Source: Pyxidicoccus fallax
GTDB lineage: Bacteria > Myxococcota > Myxococcia > Myxococcales > Myxococcaceae
DNA length: 42,590 nucleotides
Direction: 5' to 3'
NCBI RefSeq assembly: GCF_012933655.1
Contig: NZ_JABBJJ010000074.1
Location: 1 to 42,590 of the forward strand
This document shows, piece by piece, positions 1 through 12,299 of this stretch. The position numbers and the translations under genes are program-made. Each line of letters opens with the position of its first letter. Position 1 is the stretch's first letter. Below the pieces are notes generated by a model. That model was not told the DNA's origin and did not search any database. It saw nothing but the letters and a program-made list of their open reading frames with translations.

Positions 1-212
1 CCTCCCACCCCGCGAACCCCTTCACTCACAGTTCGGCCACAATCTGCTTCTGGGACTGCATGGGAAGCGACCAGGCGTTACCTCCTACCTGCCCTTTGGG
101 GAATAGGCGCTCGGCAGAATGCAAAACCCCCTCTAAAATGGCCCCCTCAACTGGGAAGTCTGCACCGACCCATCCCCCCCGAACCGGGCCGGAGCCACTG
201 GAGTCAGAGACG

Positions 213-3605
<3,393 letters not shown>

Positions 3606-3619
3606 TGACGCGGGCCCCT

Positions 3620-3646
3620 CGGGCCTCCCGTCACACGGGAGGCCCG
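3620..3646 (+). terminator. GC-rich hairpin after the cglD-like gene
   Basis: A perfect 12-bp inverted repeat (3620-3631 with 3635-3646) with a 3-nt loop lies 14 bases after the stop codon. It has no T-run, so termination would depend on the hairpin alone or on Rho. Confidence 0.45.
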
Positions 3647-3670
3647 GCGGGGCGGACGCTGAATGAAGAA

Positions 3671-3700
3671 ACGCCCCGGGGGCTCGCGCTCCCGGGGCGT
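3671..3700. terminator. Bidirectional intrinsic terminator between convergent genes
   Basis: A perfect 10-bp stem (3671-3680 with 3691-3700) with a 10-nt loop sits between the convergent cglD-like and carboxypeptidase genes. On the minus strand it is followed by TTCTTCATTC, a moderate T-rich tail, so it best serves the minus-strand gene; the plus side ends in TCGCATTTCA. Confidence 0.65.
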
Positions 3701-3728
3701 TCGCATTTCAGGGGCCGCGAAGAGCGGG

Positions 3729-5495
3729 CTACTTCCCGGCCGCCGCCAGCCCCGCCGGAGCGGCCTGGGTGCGCAGCACGGGGTAGACGCGCAAGCGCAC
3801 GTCCCGCGCGGGGTGTCGCTCGTAGAAGAAGCGCAGGCGGGCGCGCGGGTCCTTGGCGAAGGCGGCGTCCTTCAGCTTCGCCTCCCACTCGGCCTTCACG
3901 GTGGCGTCCTTCGCCAGCAGCTCGCGAGCGAAGGGCTCCAGCACGTAGTCCTCGATGTACTCCTTCTGCTCGAAGTGGGGATTGAAGAAGCCCCACGCCA
4001 GCAGCGAGTCCGGGCCGGTGGGCTCCAGCAGGTGGGCCACCATCTCCACGTGCGGTTGGGCCACCGGCACGTACAGCGTGCCCTCGGGCAGCGCGTGCGT
4101 GCCCTTCTCCCAGGCGCCCTTCACGGTGAGCGTCTGGTGGCCCTCCACGGACTGCGGGCCCCACTTCGCGTCGGTGGCGCGGAACTGCTCGGCCTCGGCG
4201 GCGGGCACGGCGCGGGTGAGCCGCTGGAAGGTGAGGCCGTGGGCGGTGAGCTTCTGAGACACCCGCGCGGCGTGCGCGGGCGGCACGAGGTAGCCCCCGG
4301 CGGGCAGCGTCGCGGTGAGGGCCGGGCGCACGTCCGCGAAGTAGGGCACGTTCCACACCTGCGGCTTCGACGGGTCGTAGCGAATCCACGGCTGGCCGGA
4401 CACCTCGGACGTGGCGCGCTCGTAGGCGTAGCCGCGGAAGGCGAGGGGGCGGCTCTTCTCCGTGTTCTCCCAGGCGAGCACCACCTCGCGCACCTTGCCG
4501 GACGCGCCCTCCGCGTCCGCCGCCTTCACCGCCGCGCGCAGGGCCGCGCCGTCCCGGGCCACGAGGCGCAACAGGCTCGCCACCACGTTGCGCGTGGCCT
4601 TCACGCGCTGGGCATAGTCCTTCCACGAGTGCGTCTCCACCAGCACGCCGAAGCGGTGGCGGATGGCCCAGTACGCGTGGCTGAAGCGCGGCGGGGGCAT
4701 GCCGTAGGCGAAGCCGGAGGTCGGGTCATCGTCCTTCAGGAAGGACGGGTAGAACTCCAGGGGCTGGTGGCCCTGGGACTCCAGCTCGGTGAAGAGCTCC
4801 TCGCGCAGCTTCACGCCCAGGGCGCGCAGGGCCTGCGGGCCGGTCTTCTGCGGCTCGAGGCCCACGGAGACGTCGGGCTCGAACTGGGCGCCGTCGGTGA
4901 CGTGCAGGTCCGCGTAGACGAGCGGGTCCCACGCCTGGAGGTACTTCAGGAGCGCCACCATCTCCGGGGCGTCCGCCTTCGCGTAGTCGCGGTTGAGGTT
5001 GAGGTTCTGCCCGGTGGCGCGCCAGCCCATCTCCTCGGGGCCCACCTGGTTGGGGCGGTGGTTGGGGCCGAAGCGCTCGTGGCCGTCCACGTTGAAGACG
5101 GGCACGAAGACGGCGGTGACGCCCTTGAGCACGCCGGGCTGCGTGGTGCCGTTGAGCAGGTCCCGGAGCAGCCAGAAGCCGGCGTCCTTGCCGTCAATCT
5201 CGCCCGCGTGGATGCCGCCCTGGAAGAAGACGACGGGGCGGCCCTTCTTCACGGCGGCGGCGGGGGTGAGGGTGCCGTCGGCGCTGGCGACGAGCGCGAG
5301 CATGGGCCGGCCCTCGGGCGTGGTGCCGAACGTGTCGCAGCGCACCTTGCCGGGGAAGGACTTGGGGAAGGCGCGGCAGAGCGACTCCACCTCGGAGTAG
5401 CGGCCGGTGCGCTTCCAGCCGCTCTGTTCCGCGACGGTGGTGAGTGGGGGAGGGGCCTGCGTGAGTGTCAGGGCGAGGAGGGCGGGGAGGAGCAT
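3729..5495 (-). CDS. Secreted M14-family zinc carboxypeptidase
   Basis: This 588-residue protein starts with a short hydrophobic signal (MLLPALLALTLTQ), so it probably acts in the periplasm or outside the cell. Residues 94-99 read GIHAGE, the HxxE zinc-ligand pair of M14 metallocarboxypeptidases (His96, Glu99). NVDGHERFG, NLNRDY (substrate-carboxylate binding region) and ADLHVTDG (third zinc-ligand His) follow in the usual order. The catalytic Glu may lie in the LVETHSW segment, but I cannot confirm that. The C-terminal 250 residues are a family extension of unknown role. The upstream hydrolase gene ends 31 bases away on the same strand, so the two are probably co-transcribed. The fold and enzyme class are well supported; the peptide substrate is not known. 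Confidence 0.88.
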   Translation of the reverse strand: MLLPALLALTLTQAPPPLTTVAEQSGWKRTGRYSEVESLCRAFPKSFPGKVRCDTFGTTPEGRPMLALVASADGTLTPAAAVKKGRPVVFFQGGIHAGEIDGKDAGFWLLRDLLNGTTQPGVLKGVTAVFVPVFNVDGHERFGPNHRPNQVGPEEMGWRATGQNLNLNRDYAKADAPEMVALLKYLQAWDPLVYADLHVTDGAQFEPDVSVGLEPQKTGPQALRALGVKLREELFTELESQGHQPLEFYPSFLKDDDPTSGFAYGMPPPRFSHAYWAIRHRFGVLVETHSWKDYAQRVKATRNVVASLLRLVARDGAALRAAVKAADAEGASGKVREVVLAWENTEKSRPLAFRGYAYERATSEVSGQPWIRYDPSKPQVWNVPYFADVRPALTATLPAGGYLVPPAHAARVSQKLTAHGLTFQRLTRAVPAAEAEQFRATDAKWGPQSVEGHQTLTVKGAWEKGTHALPEGTLYVPVAQPHVEMVAHLLEPTGPDSLLAWGFFNPHFEQKEYIEDYVLEPFARELLAKDATVKAEWEAKLKDAAFAKDPRARLRFFYERHPARDVRLRVYPVLRTQAAPAGLAAAGK

Positions 5496-5526
5496 GGGCC
5501 TCCCACAGCACAGGCCCCGGTGGGTT

Positions 5527-6462
5527 TCAACCGTTGCGCACGGTGAGGGTGCCGCCCACGGGGAGGACGTGGACGCGCTCGCGCGGCCAGCCGCGGCGGG
5601 TCCACTCCGCGTCCAGTCGCTGGGGCGGCTCGTCGAGCGGCTCGTCGGTGAGCTTGAAGGTGCCCCAGTGCATGGCGAGGAAGCGCGTGGCGCCGAGGTC
5701 CTCGAAGGCCTGCACGGCCTCCTCGGGGTTCATGTGCTGCCGGCTCATGAACCAGGACGGGTCATACGCGCCGATGGGCAGCAGCGCGGCGTCGATGCCG
5801 GGAAAGCGCCGGCCGATCTCCTTGAAGCCGTCGAAGTAGGCGGTGTCGCCGGAGTGGAAGACGCGGGCGTTGGAGCCCTCGACGATGAAGCCGCCCCAGA
5901 GCATCTCGTTGACGTCGTTGAGGCCGCGGCGGCTCCAGTGCTGCGAGGGAACGAAGTGCACGGTGACGGGGCCCACCTTCGTGGACCGCCACCAGTCCAG
6001 CTCGGTGACGGGCAGGCGCGAGCCGCGGAACACGGGCGTGTGGCCGAGGCCGGTGACGATGGGCGCGCCGACGTCCTTGAGGGTGGGCAGGTCCAGGTGG
6101 TCGTAGTGGTTGTGGGAGACGAGGCTGGCGGTGATGGGGGGCAGCTTCTCCACGGGGACGCCCGGCGGGACGTTGCGGCGGATGACGACGCTGATGGTGT
6201 CGCGCAGCACGGGGTCGATGAGGAGGGACACGCCGTCGAGCTGGACGAGCCAGCTCGCGTGGCCGAGCCACGTCAGGCGGGCGCCTTCACCGGGAGCCGG
6301 AGGCGTGGCGAGCAGGGCGAGGTCCGGCTCCACGCGGGGGACGGGCGCGCGGTCCGGGGACTTGCGGCGGCGGCCGGCGAGCTTGTCCGCGACGGCCCAC
6401 TTGAAGACGCGGTCGAACGGCTGCGGCCCGCTGCCGTCGAGGTTCTTGAACCGCAAGGCCAT
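5527..6462 (-). CDS. Metallo-beta-lactamase-fold hydrolase (NAPE-PLD/UlaG-like)
   Basis: The 311-residue protein has the binuclear metal motif HxHxDH as SHNHYDHLD (His117, His119, Asp121, His122). A VFHSGDTAYFDGF segment supplies the bridging Asp, and MHWGTFKL lies near the C-terminus. The stretch RQHMNPEEAVQAFEDL is typical of the branch related to N-acyl-phosphatidylethanolamine phospholipase D and UlaG-like lactonases. There is no signal peptide, so it is expected to be cytoplasmic or loosely membrane-associated. A GGAGG ribosome-binding site lies about nine bases before the ATG. It is the first gene of a likely two-gene unit with the carboxypeptidase. The family assignment is firm and the substrate is open: phospholipid, lactone or phosphodiester are all possible. 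Confidence 0.88.
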   Translation of the reverse strand: MALRFKNLDGSGPQPFDRVFKWAVADKLAGRRRKSPDRAPVPRVEPDLALLATPPAPGEGARLTWLGHASWLVQLDGVSLLIDPVLRDTISVVIRRNVPPGVPVEKLPPITASLVSHNHYDHLDLPTLKDVGAPIVTGLGHTPVFRGSRLPVTELDWWRSTKVGPVTVHFVPSQHWSRRGLNDVNEMLWGGFIVEGSNARVFHSGDTAYFDGFKEIGRRFPGIDAALLPIGAYDPSWFMSRQHMNPEEAVQAFEDLGATRFLAMHWGTFKLTDEPLDEPPQRLDAEWTRRGWPRERVHVLPVGGTLTVRNG

Positions 6463-6552
6463 GTGACTGTTCCTCCGTCCCTACCGTGGGCCCGCGTGGG
6501 CGCCGGATGTGAGCCTGTCATGCTCGGGTGGAGGCGGGGGTGCAAGGGGGAC

Positions 6553-7440
6553 TTACCGCCTGTCAGGCAGGCAGACCCATGGCCGGGTGGGGCGGGCCTT
6601 CTGGCAGCTGAAGCCTTCGGCGCAGGTATTGGGGCCGTTCGGGTCACAGGGCGGACGACAGGACCAGGTGTCGCAGATGAGCCCGGCAGGACACGAGGAC
6701 GGGTCCTTGCGGCACGACTGGAGGCACACCATCCACACCGTGTCCGGATGGAGGGTCTCGGTGTACAGGGTGCACTTCTGATTGGCGGCGCAGGGGGTCT
6801 GCTGGCAGTTGGTGCCGTGGACCTTCGCGCAGGCCGAGGCTCCATCCCGGTACTGGATGCAGTGCTGACCCTCGGGGCACCCTGTCTTCTCGCAGGTCGG
6901 CAGGCACAGGGACTCGAGCTCCGTGTCCACGCAGAAGAATCCTTCGGGGCAAGGAGGGCTGCCCTCCGTGCTGCACCTTCGGGCGCAGAAGCCGTCCTTT
7001 CCGCCACAGGTGAGGCCGGGAGCACATGCATCATCGAGCTCCCTTCCAAGTTCGACGCAGGGCTCACCTTCCTCGCGGAGGCCGATCGCGGCGCAGATGC
7101 GCACCACGGGGCCATTGCCATAGGTCGGCAGCGGCAGACAGATCTGCCCATCCGGGCATTGCACATCGGTCAGGCACTGGCTGTCGGCGCAGTAGGTCGC
7201 CCCCGCTCTGTGGTCCGGGAGACATCCGAGAGGGAAGTCGCAGTCGGCGGCGCGTCTGCAGTCGCGATGATAGCTCTGCAGGCTCAGCCGCTCCTGGTCG
7301 CTGAGCACCGGTGCGACCCGTCGCCCCTTCATCATCTCTGGCGCGGGTGCTCTCAAGGGGAGCGTGCCACCCAGGAGCATCATCATGGGAAGCGGGAGCA
7401 GCATGGCGACAAGAGCGGCGACCGTAGTGCGCCAGTTCAT
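6553..7440 (-). CDS. Cys-rich secreted or membrane-anchored protein of unknown function
   Basis: The 295-residue product opens with a hydrophobic segment (about residues 5-22, WRTTVAALVAMLLPLPMM) that acts as a signal or anchor. It then holds regularly spaced cysteines in short units such as CPDGQICLP, CAPGLTCGG, CPEGFFCVD and CPAGLICD. This EGF- or Dickkopf-like CxxGxxC pattern is common in myxobacterial surface proteins and implies disulfide-bonded domains outside the cytoplasm. The ATG at 7440 is chosen because it overlaps the stop of the preceding lipoprotein gene in an ATGA arrangement, which suggests translational coupling. I do not recognise a function; adhesion or a structural role is only a guess. 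Confidence 0.7.
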   Translation of the reverse strand: MNWRTTVAALVAMLLPLPMMMLLGGTLPLRAPAPEMMKGRRVAPVLSDQERLSLQSYHRDCRRAADCDFPLGCLPDHRAGATYCADSQCLTDVQCPDGQICLPLPTYGNGPVVRICAAIGLREEGEPCVELGRELDDACAPGLTCGGKDGFCARRCSTEGSPPCPEGFFCVDTELESLCLPTCEKTGCPEGQHCIQYRDGASACAKVHGTNCQQTPCAANQKCTLYTETLHPDTVWMVCLQSCRKDPSSCPAGLICDTWSCRPPCDPNGPNTCAEGFSCQKARPTRPWVCLPDRR

Positions 7441-7646
7441 CCGCCACACTCCCGGATGCACTCGTCAGTGTCTTCTCTGTCGTCGTCGCAGAACCGCTTG
7501 CGCTTTTCTGGAGTACAGCGTTTCGGAATGCTCTCCAGCGCATCCTTGTGCGCCGCCCGGTCGATGATTCCTCCCGGCCGGTGCATCTCGGGACACCCCA
7601 TCAGGGCAAGACTCAACATACAGACCCACGTGGCCGGGCATCGCAT
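7437..7646 (-). CDS. Small Cys-rich lipoprotein
   Basis: A 69-residue protein with a short signal ending in the lipobox LALMGC. The mature part is charged, has four cysteines and ends in CIRECGG. The ATG at 7646 follows a G-rich ribosome-binding region, and an upstream TTG in frame at 7667 is less likely. Its stop overlaps the start of the next Cys-rich gene by ATGA, so the two proteins are probably made together and may pair at the cell envelope. No known family is recognised. Confidence 0.6.
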   Translation of the reverse strand: MRCPATWVCMLSLALMGCPEMHRPGGIIDRAAHKDALESIPKRCTPEKRKRFCDDDREDTDECIRECGG

Positions 7647-7778
7647 CGGCGTCCCCCCGCGGAGCAAGCAGCCCGGCGAGCCTACCGGCTATACTCCCCG
7701 GCCCCCTTCGCCCCCCAGGGCACCCGGCCGACGCACAGTGAGCAGCCCGGGCCCTCCGTTCCCGATATAGAGAGCCTG

Positions 7779-9239
7779 ATGCTCTCTCCCTCCGGCTCGA
7801 CGACCCGCAAGCTGCTCCTGGCCTTCGGCGCGCTGGTGGCGCTGTTCACGGCCGCGTCCGGCTTCGCGCTCGCCCGGCTCACGGACATCCACGACGGCTC
7901 GCACGCGCTCCGCGAGGCCGGCGGACGCGTGCGGGACTCGCTGGAGCTGGCCACCGCCGTGAGGGACCAGTACGCGCACCTGGCGCACACCATCATCCTC
8001 GGCAACGACAGCCATGCGCGCTTCCACGACGAGGCCCGGGCCCGGGTGGAGACGCTCACCCGCCGGCTCCGCGAGCAGGCGCGCGACGCGCAGGAGCACA
8101 CCTGGGTCGCGGACATCGAGCAGAACGGCGACGCGCTGGACCGGCTCTACCGCGAGACGCTCCTGCCCGCCGTCGTCGCGAAGGACCAGGCCGCCGTCAC
8201 CGCCGCGCATGGCCGCGCGCTGGAGCTCGTCTCGCAAATCCAGGCCCGGGCGGACTCGCTGGCCGAGCGGTTCGATGCGTCCATCGGCTCCTTCGAGGAG
8301 CACGTGGGCGCGGTGGAGCACGCCAGCTTCCGGTGGGCGCTGCTCTTCCTCGGCGGAGCCACGCTGTTCGCGGTGGGCGTGGGCATCTACATCGGCAACT
8401 CCGTCGCGCGGCCGGTGGCGCGGCTCTCCGAGGGCGCGGCGCGGCTGGCCCGGGGCGACCTCAACACCCGAATCCCCGAGGGCGACCCGGGCGAGCTGGG
8501 CCAGCTCGCGGCGCAGTTCAACCGGATGACGGAGGCGCTCCGCGCGCACCAGGCGCAGCTCGTCCAGCACGAGAAGCTCGCGGGCATTGGCCGGCTGGCG
8601 GCGGGCGTGGCGCACGAAATCAACAACCCGCTCGGCGTCATCCTCGGGTATGTGCGCCTGCTCCAGCGCAAGGCGGAGGGCGCGCTCGCGGAGGACCTGA
8701 AGGTGGTGGAGGAGGAGGCGGTGCGCTGCCAGCAAATCGTCGAGGGCCTGCTGGACCTCTCCCGCCCGGGACGAGGCCCCGTGGAGCACGTGCCCCTGCG
8801 TGAGGTCTGTGAAGAAGTGGTGGCGCGGCTGCGCGAGTCCTCGCGGCTGGGCGACGTGGACGTGCGCGTGGAGGGAGACGCGTCCGCCTGGGCGTGGCCG
8901 CCGCGCCTGCGGCAGGTGTTGCTCAACCTCGTGAAGAACGCTGCGGAAGCCGCGGGGCAGGGGGGCCGGGTGGCGCTGCACATCGAGGCCGCGTCGGATG
9001 GTGGGGCGAGCGTGGCGGTGTCGGACTCGGGGCCCGGGGTGAAGCCGGAGGACCGGCCGCGCCTCTTCGAGCCCTTCTTCACCACGAAGCCCTCGGGGAC
9101 GGGGTTGGGGCTGGCGGTGAGCCGGGCCATCGCGGAGGCGCACGGCGGACAGATTGATGCGGACACGGGCCCGCTGGGAGGCGCGCGCTTCACGCTGCGG
9201 CTGCCGCCCGCGTCGCCCGCGCAGGAGGCCATGGCATGA
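7779..9239 (+). CDS. Membrane-bound sensor histidine kinase with HAMP domain
   Basis: A 486-residue kinase. A first membrane segment lies near residues 12-32 and a second near 188-208. Between them is a roughly 150-residue, mostly helical periplasmic sensor rich in Arg/Glu. A HAMP linker (VARPVARLSEGAARLARG) follows. The phospho-acceptor box is GVAHEINNPLG with His279, then the ATPase has LLNLVKNAAEA (N box), DSGPGV (G1), FEPFFTTK (F box) and GTGLGLAVS (G2). The start at 7779 places the first membrane segment at the N-terminus. A TATACT at 7690-7695 could be a -10 element, but I see no matching -35. It overlaps the next gene by four bases, so it is the likely partner of that sigma-54 activator. 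The signal sensed is unknown. Confidence 0.9.
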   Translation: MLSPSGSTTRKLLLAFGALVALFTAASGFALARLTDIHDGSHALREAGGRVRDSLELATAVRDQYAHLAHTIILGNDSHARFHDEARARVETLTRRLREQARDAQEHTWVADIEQNGDALDRLYRETLLPAVVAKDQAAVTAAHGRALELVSQIQARADSLAERFDASIGSFEEHVGAVEHASFRWALLFLGGATLFAVGVGIYIGNSVARPVARLSEGAARLARGDLNTRIPEGDPGELGQLAAQFNRMTEALRAHQAQLVQHEKLAGIGRLAAGVAHEINNPLGVILGYVRLLQRKAEGALAEDLKVVEEEAVRCQQIVEGLLDLSRPGRGPVEHVPLREVCEEVVARLRESSRLGDVDVRVEGDASAWAWPPRLRQVLLNLVKNAAEAAGQGGRVALHIEAASDGGASVAVSDSGPGVKPEDRPRLFEPFFTTKPSGTGLGLAVSRAIAEAHGGQIDADTGPLGGARFTLRLPPASPAQEAMA

Positions 9240-10657
9240 GCGCGCCACAGAAGCCGAGCGTCCTGGTGGTGGACGACAAGGAGAACATGCGCAAGCTGTT
9301 CTCGCGCATCCTCGGAGATGCCTACGCGGTGACGGAAGGCGCGGACGGGGCGCAGGCCCTGGCGCTGCTGGCGTCGCGCGAGTTCGACGTGGTGGTGACG
9401 GACATCCAGATGCCGGGGGCGGACGGCTTCGCGGTGCTGCGCGAGGTGAAGCGGCGCGCGCCGGACACGGAGGTGGTGCTCGTCACCGCGTACGCGAGCA
9501 TCCCCAAGGCCGTGGAGGCCATCAAGGAGGGTGCCTACGACTACTTGTCCAAGCCGTTCGACCCGGACGAGGTGGCCCTCATCGTGGCGCGAGCGCTGGA
9601 GCAGCGGCGCCAGCGCAGGGCCGCGGCGGGATTGAAGGCACGGCTCGCGGAGGCGCCGGCCCCGCACGGACTGCTGGGCGCGAGCGCGGCCATGCGCGGG
9701 CTGCATGCGCTGCTGTCGCAGGTGGCCGCGAGGGATCTCACCGTGCTGCTCACGGGGGAGACGGGCACGGGCAAGGAGCTGGCCGCGCGCGCCGTGCATG
9801 CGGAGAGCCCGCGCAAGGCGAAGCCCTTCGTGGCGGTGAACTGCGGGGCGCTGCCGGCGGAGCTGGTGGAGAGTGAGCTGTTCGGCCACGCGAAGGGCGC
9901 CTTCACGGGGGCCACGGTGGCGAAGCCGGGCCTCTTCGAGGAGGCGCACGGCGGGACGCTCTTTCTGGACGAGATTGGCGACCTGCCGCTGCCGGTGCAG
10001 GTGAAGCTCAACCGCGCCCTTCAGGAGAAGGAGGTGCGGCGCGTGGGCACCACCACGCCGGTGAAGGTGGACGCGCGGGTGGTGGCAGCCACGCACCGGG
10101 ACCTCGCGGCGGAGGTGGCGGCGGGCCGCTTCCGCGAGGACCTGTACTACCGGCTCAACGTGGTGACGGTGCGGCTGCCGGCGCTGCGAGAGCGGCGCGA
10201 GGACATCCCGCTCCTGGCGATGCACTTCCTCGCGCGCGCCGGACGGCCCGAGCTGGAGGGCTTCACGCCCGAGGCGCTGCGGGCGCTCTCGTCGTACGCG
10301 TGGCCCGGTAACGTGCGGCAACTGGAGAACGCGGTGGCGAGGGCCGCCGCGGTGACGCAGGGGGCACGCATTGGCGTGGACGACCTGCCGCCGGAGCTGG
10401 GCGTGTCTCGGACGGCGGAGGCCCCGGGAGCCCCGGCCGGGAGGGTTCCGGCCGAGGCGCTCGCGAAGCTGCCCTATCGCGAGGCGGTGGACAGCGCGCG
10501 GGACGCGGTGTCTCGCGAGTACCTCTCCGCGTTGATGCAGGAGTTCGGTGGCAACGTCACCCACGCGGCCGAGCGCGCCGGCATGGAGCGCGAGAGCCTG
10601 CACCGGTTGCTCAAGCGCTACGGGGTGCGCTCGGACGACTTCAAGCGTCCGGAGTGA
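9236..10657 (+). CDS. NtrC-family sigma-54-dependent response regulator
   Basis: The 473-residue protein has an N-terminal receiver domain with phospho-acceptor Asp56 in VVVTDIQMPG and the conserved acidic pair VVDD. The AAA+ domain carries Walker A GETGTGKE, the sigma-54 contact loop GAFTGA in HAKGAFTGATV, Walker B LFLDEIGDLP and the arginine-finger region YYRLNVVTVRLPALRER. A Fis-type helix-turn-helix closes the protein (HAAERAGMERESLHRLLKRY). All three domains are intact. It shares ATGA with the upstream kinase gene, making a standard two-component pair. It would drive sigma-54 promoters elsewhere; I find no clear -24/-12 element nearby that would name its target. Confidence 0.92.
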   Translation: MSAPQKPSVLVVDDKENMRKLFSRILGDAYAVTEGADGAQALALLASREFDVVVTDIQMPGADGFAVLREVKRRAPDTEVVLVTAYASIPKAVEAIKEGAYDYLSKPFDPDEVALIVARALEQRRQRRAAAGLKARLAEAPAPHGLLGASAAMRGLHALLSQVAARDLTVLLTGETGTGKELAARAVHAESPRKAKPFVAVNCGALPAELVESELFGHAKGAFTGATVAKPGLFEEAHGGTLFLDEIGDLPLPVQVKLNRALQEKEVRRVGTTTPVKVDARVVAATHRDLAAEVAAGRFREDLYYRLNVVTVRLPALRERREDIPLLAMHFLARAGRPELEGFTPEALRALSSYAWPGNVRQLENAVARAAAVTQGARIGVDDLPPELGVSRTAEAPGAPAGRVPAEALAKLPYREAVDSARDAVSREYLSALMQEFGGNVTHAAERAGMERESLHRLLKRYGVRSDDFKRPE

Positions 10658-10697
10658 CTCAGCGAACGGTAGGCCCGGTGGCGCGACCGCTGCCCGC

Positions 10698-10716
10698 GGA
10701 ATGGACGTTCCATTCC
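10698..10716. repeat. Palindromic intergenic repeat, copy 1
   Basis: GGAATGGACGTTCCATTCC: perfect 8-bp arms around CGT. Copy 2 starts 50 bases further on, and two more copies lie at 33812 and 33867. It sits between the convergent response-regulator and metQ genes, where it could fold as a hairpin or bind protein. Confidence 0.75.
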
Positions 10717-10747
10717 GGCGGATGCGTCGGGGCCGGCGGGCCCTCGT

Positions 10748-10766
10748 GGAATGGACGTTCCGTTCC
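10748..10766. repeat. Palindromic intergenic repeat, copy 2
   Basis: GGAATGGACGTTCCGTTCC, one base different from copy 1 (A to G in the right arm), identical to the copy at 33812. It lies just downstream of the metQ stop and may help end both convergent transcripts. Confidence 0.75.
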
Positions 10767-10780
10767 GGGGGCGTCGTCCG

Positions 10781-11614
10781 TCAGAACGCCGGAACCACCG
10801 CGCCGCCGTAGGTGGACTCGATGAACTTCCGCACCTCGTCGGAGTGGAGCGCCTTCACCAGCGTCTGGATTTCGGGCCGGTTCTCGTCGCCCTTCTTCAC
10901 GGCGAGCACGTTGGCGTACGGGTTGTCCTTCGGCGCCTCGCGGGCGAGGACGCTCGCCTCCAGCTTGAGGTTCTTCTGCGCCTCCAGGAAGTAGTTGCCG
11001 TTGATGACGGCGGCGGCCACGTCCTCCAGGGTGCGCGGCTGCTGCTCGGCATCAATCTCCCGCAGCTCCAGCTTGCGCGGGTTGCCCACCACGTCCTGCA
11101 CCGTGGCGGTGGCGCTCGCGCCTTCCCGCAGCCGGATGAGCCCCTGGGCTTCCAAGAGCCGCAGTGCCCGAGCCGCGTTGCTCGGGTCGGCGGGCAGGGT
11201 GATTTGCGCACCCTCGGGCAGCTCCGCGAGCTGCTTGTACTTCGTGGAGTAGAGGGCCAGCGGCTCCAGGTGCACCGGGCCCACGCTGCTCAACGCCAGC
11301 TTCCGGTCCGCGGCGAAGCGCTCCATATACGGCACGTGCTGGAAGTAGTTGGCGTCGAGCTGCCCGTCCGACAGCGCGATGTTCGGCTGGACGTAGTCGG
11401 TGAACTCGACCACCTCGATGCGCACGCCCTCGCGCAGGGCCACGGGCGCGGCGGCGCGCAGGATTTCTCCGTGCGGCACGGGGTTGACGCCCACCTTCAG
11501 GGTGCGGACGCCAGGGGCATTTCCTCCTCCCGAAGAGGACTCGGACGACGGCTTGCAGCCAGCGGCCACCAGCACGGCGGCGGCGAGGAACAGGGACGCG
11601 AGAGAACGTTTCAC
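10781..11614 (-). CDS. metQ: Methionine ABC transporter substrate-binding lipoprotein
   Basis: The 277-residue NlpA/MetQ-family lipoprotein binds methionine outside the inner membrane and delivers it to MetNI. The GTG at 11614 is taken as start because it follows GGAG by nine bases and puts the lipobox LVAAGC at the right distance; an open frame extends back to 11680 without a signal. Family hallmarks include LKVGVNPVPHGEIL near the mature N-terminus, FTDYVQPNIALSDGQLDANY, and AAAVINGNYFLEAQ. It is the last gene of metN-metI-metQ and begins 25 bases after metI. MetQ homologues can also bind D-methionine or other amino acids, but the linked methionine genes support methionine. Confidence 0.92.
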   Translation of the reverse strand: MKRSLASLFLAAAVLVAAGCKPSSESSSGGGNAPGVRTLKVGVNPVPHGEILRAAAPVALREGVRIEVVEFTDYVQPNIALSDGQLDANYFQHVPYMERFAADRKLALSSVGPVHLEPLALYSTKYKQLAELPEGAQITLPADPSNAARALRLLEAQGLIRLREGASATATVQDVVGNPRKLELREIDAEQQPRTLEDVAAAVINGNYFLEAQKNLKLEASVLAREAPKDNPYANVLAVKKGDENRPEIQTLVKALHSDEVRKFIESTYGGAVVPAF

Positions 11615-11639
11615 GACGAGGGACTCCAGGAAGAAGAGG

Positions 11640-12299
11640 TCAGGAAGAGGTGCGCTCGAAGCGCGAGGCCAGCCCGTCACCGAGCCACTGGACGAGCTGC
11701 ACCAGCACCAGCAGCACCACGAGACAGCCCAACATGACGTCGGTGCGGAAGCGCATGTAGCCGTACTTCACGGCCAGGTCGCCCAGCCCGCCGCCGCCCA
11801 CCGCGCCCGCCATGGCGCTGTAGCCCAGCAGGCTGATGACCATCAGCGCCGTGCCTCGCACGAGTGACGGCAGCGCCTCGGGGATGAGCACCCCCAGGAT
11901 GACGCGGCGACGCGTGGCGCCCATGGCGACGGCGGCCTCCACCAGCCCGGGGTCCACCTCGCGCAGGCCCTGCTCCACCACGCGGCCCATGAAGGGAATG
12001 GCCGCCACCACCAGCGGGACGATGGCCGCCGTGGTGCCGATGGTGGTGCCCACCAGCAGCCGCGTGAGCGGGACGATGGCCACCATCAGGATGATGAACG
12101 GCACCGAGCGGCCCACGTTGACGAGCGTCCCCAGCACGCGGTTCAGCGCCGGACGCTCCCACAGCCCGCCCTTGTCCGTGACGACCAGCAGCACGCCCAG
12201 CGGCAGTCCCGCCAACAGCACCAGCACCGCGGCCACGGACGTCATGTAGAGCGTTTCGACCGTGGCCACCCAGAGAGAGCGCAGCAGCTCGCTAGACAC
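11640..12299 (-). CDS. metI: Methionine ABC transporter permease
   Basis: A 219-residue inner-membrane permease with five or so membrane segments. The coupling-helix region is EAAVAMGATRRRVILGVLIPEALPSLVRG, given here by its range about residues 128-157; its EAA-x3-G core contacts the ATPase. Length and order match E. coli MetI (217 residues). The GTG start at 12299 overlaps the end of metN by eight bases, so translation is probably coupled. It forms the membrane channel of the methionine importer with MetN and MetQ. Nothing unusual is visible in the protein. Confidence 0.92.
   Translation of the reverse strand: MSSELLRSLWVATVETLYMTSVAAVLVLLAGLPLGVLLVVTDKGGLWERPALNRVLGTLVNVGRSVPFIILMVAIVPLTRLLVGTTIGTTAAIVPLVVAAIPFMGRVVEQGLREVDPGLVEAAVAMGATRRRVILGVLIPEALPSLVRGTALMVISLLGYSAMAGAVGGGGLGDLAVKYGYMRFRTDVMLGCLVVLLVLVQLVQWLGDGLASRFERTSS

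Noticed and set aside
60..212. Upstream ATG at 60 as start of the cglD-like gene
   Set aside because: It would put 51 residues of hydrophilic sequence before a good lipoprotein signal peptide; the ATG at 213 fits better.
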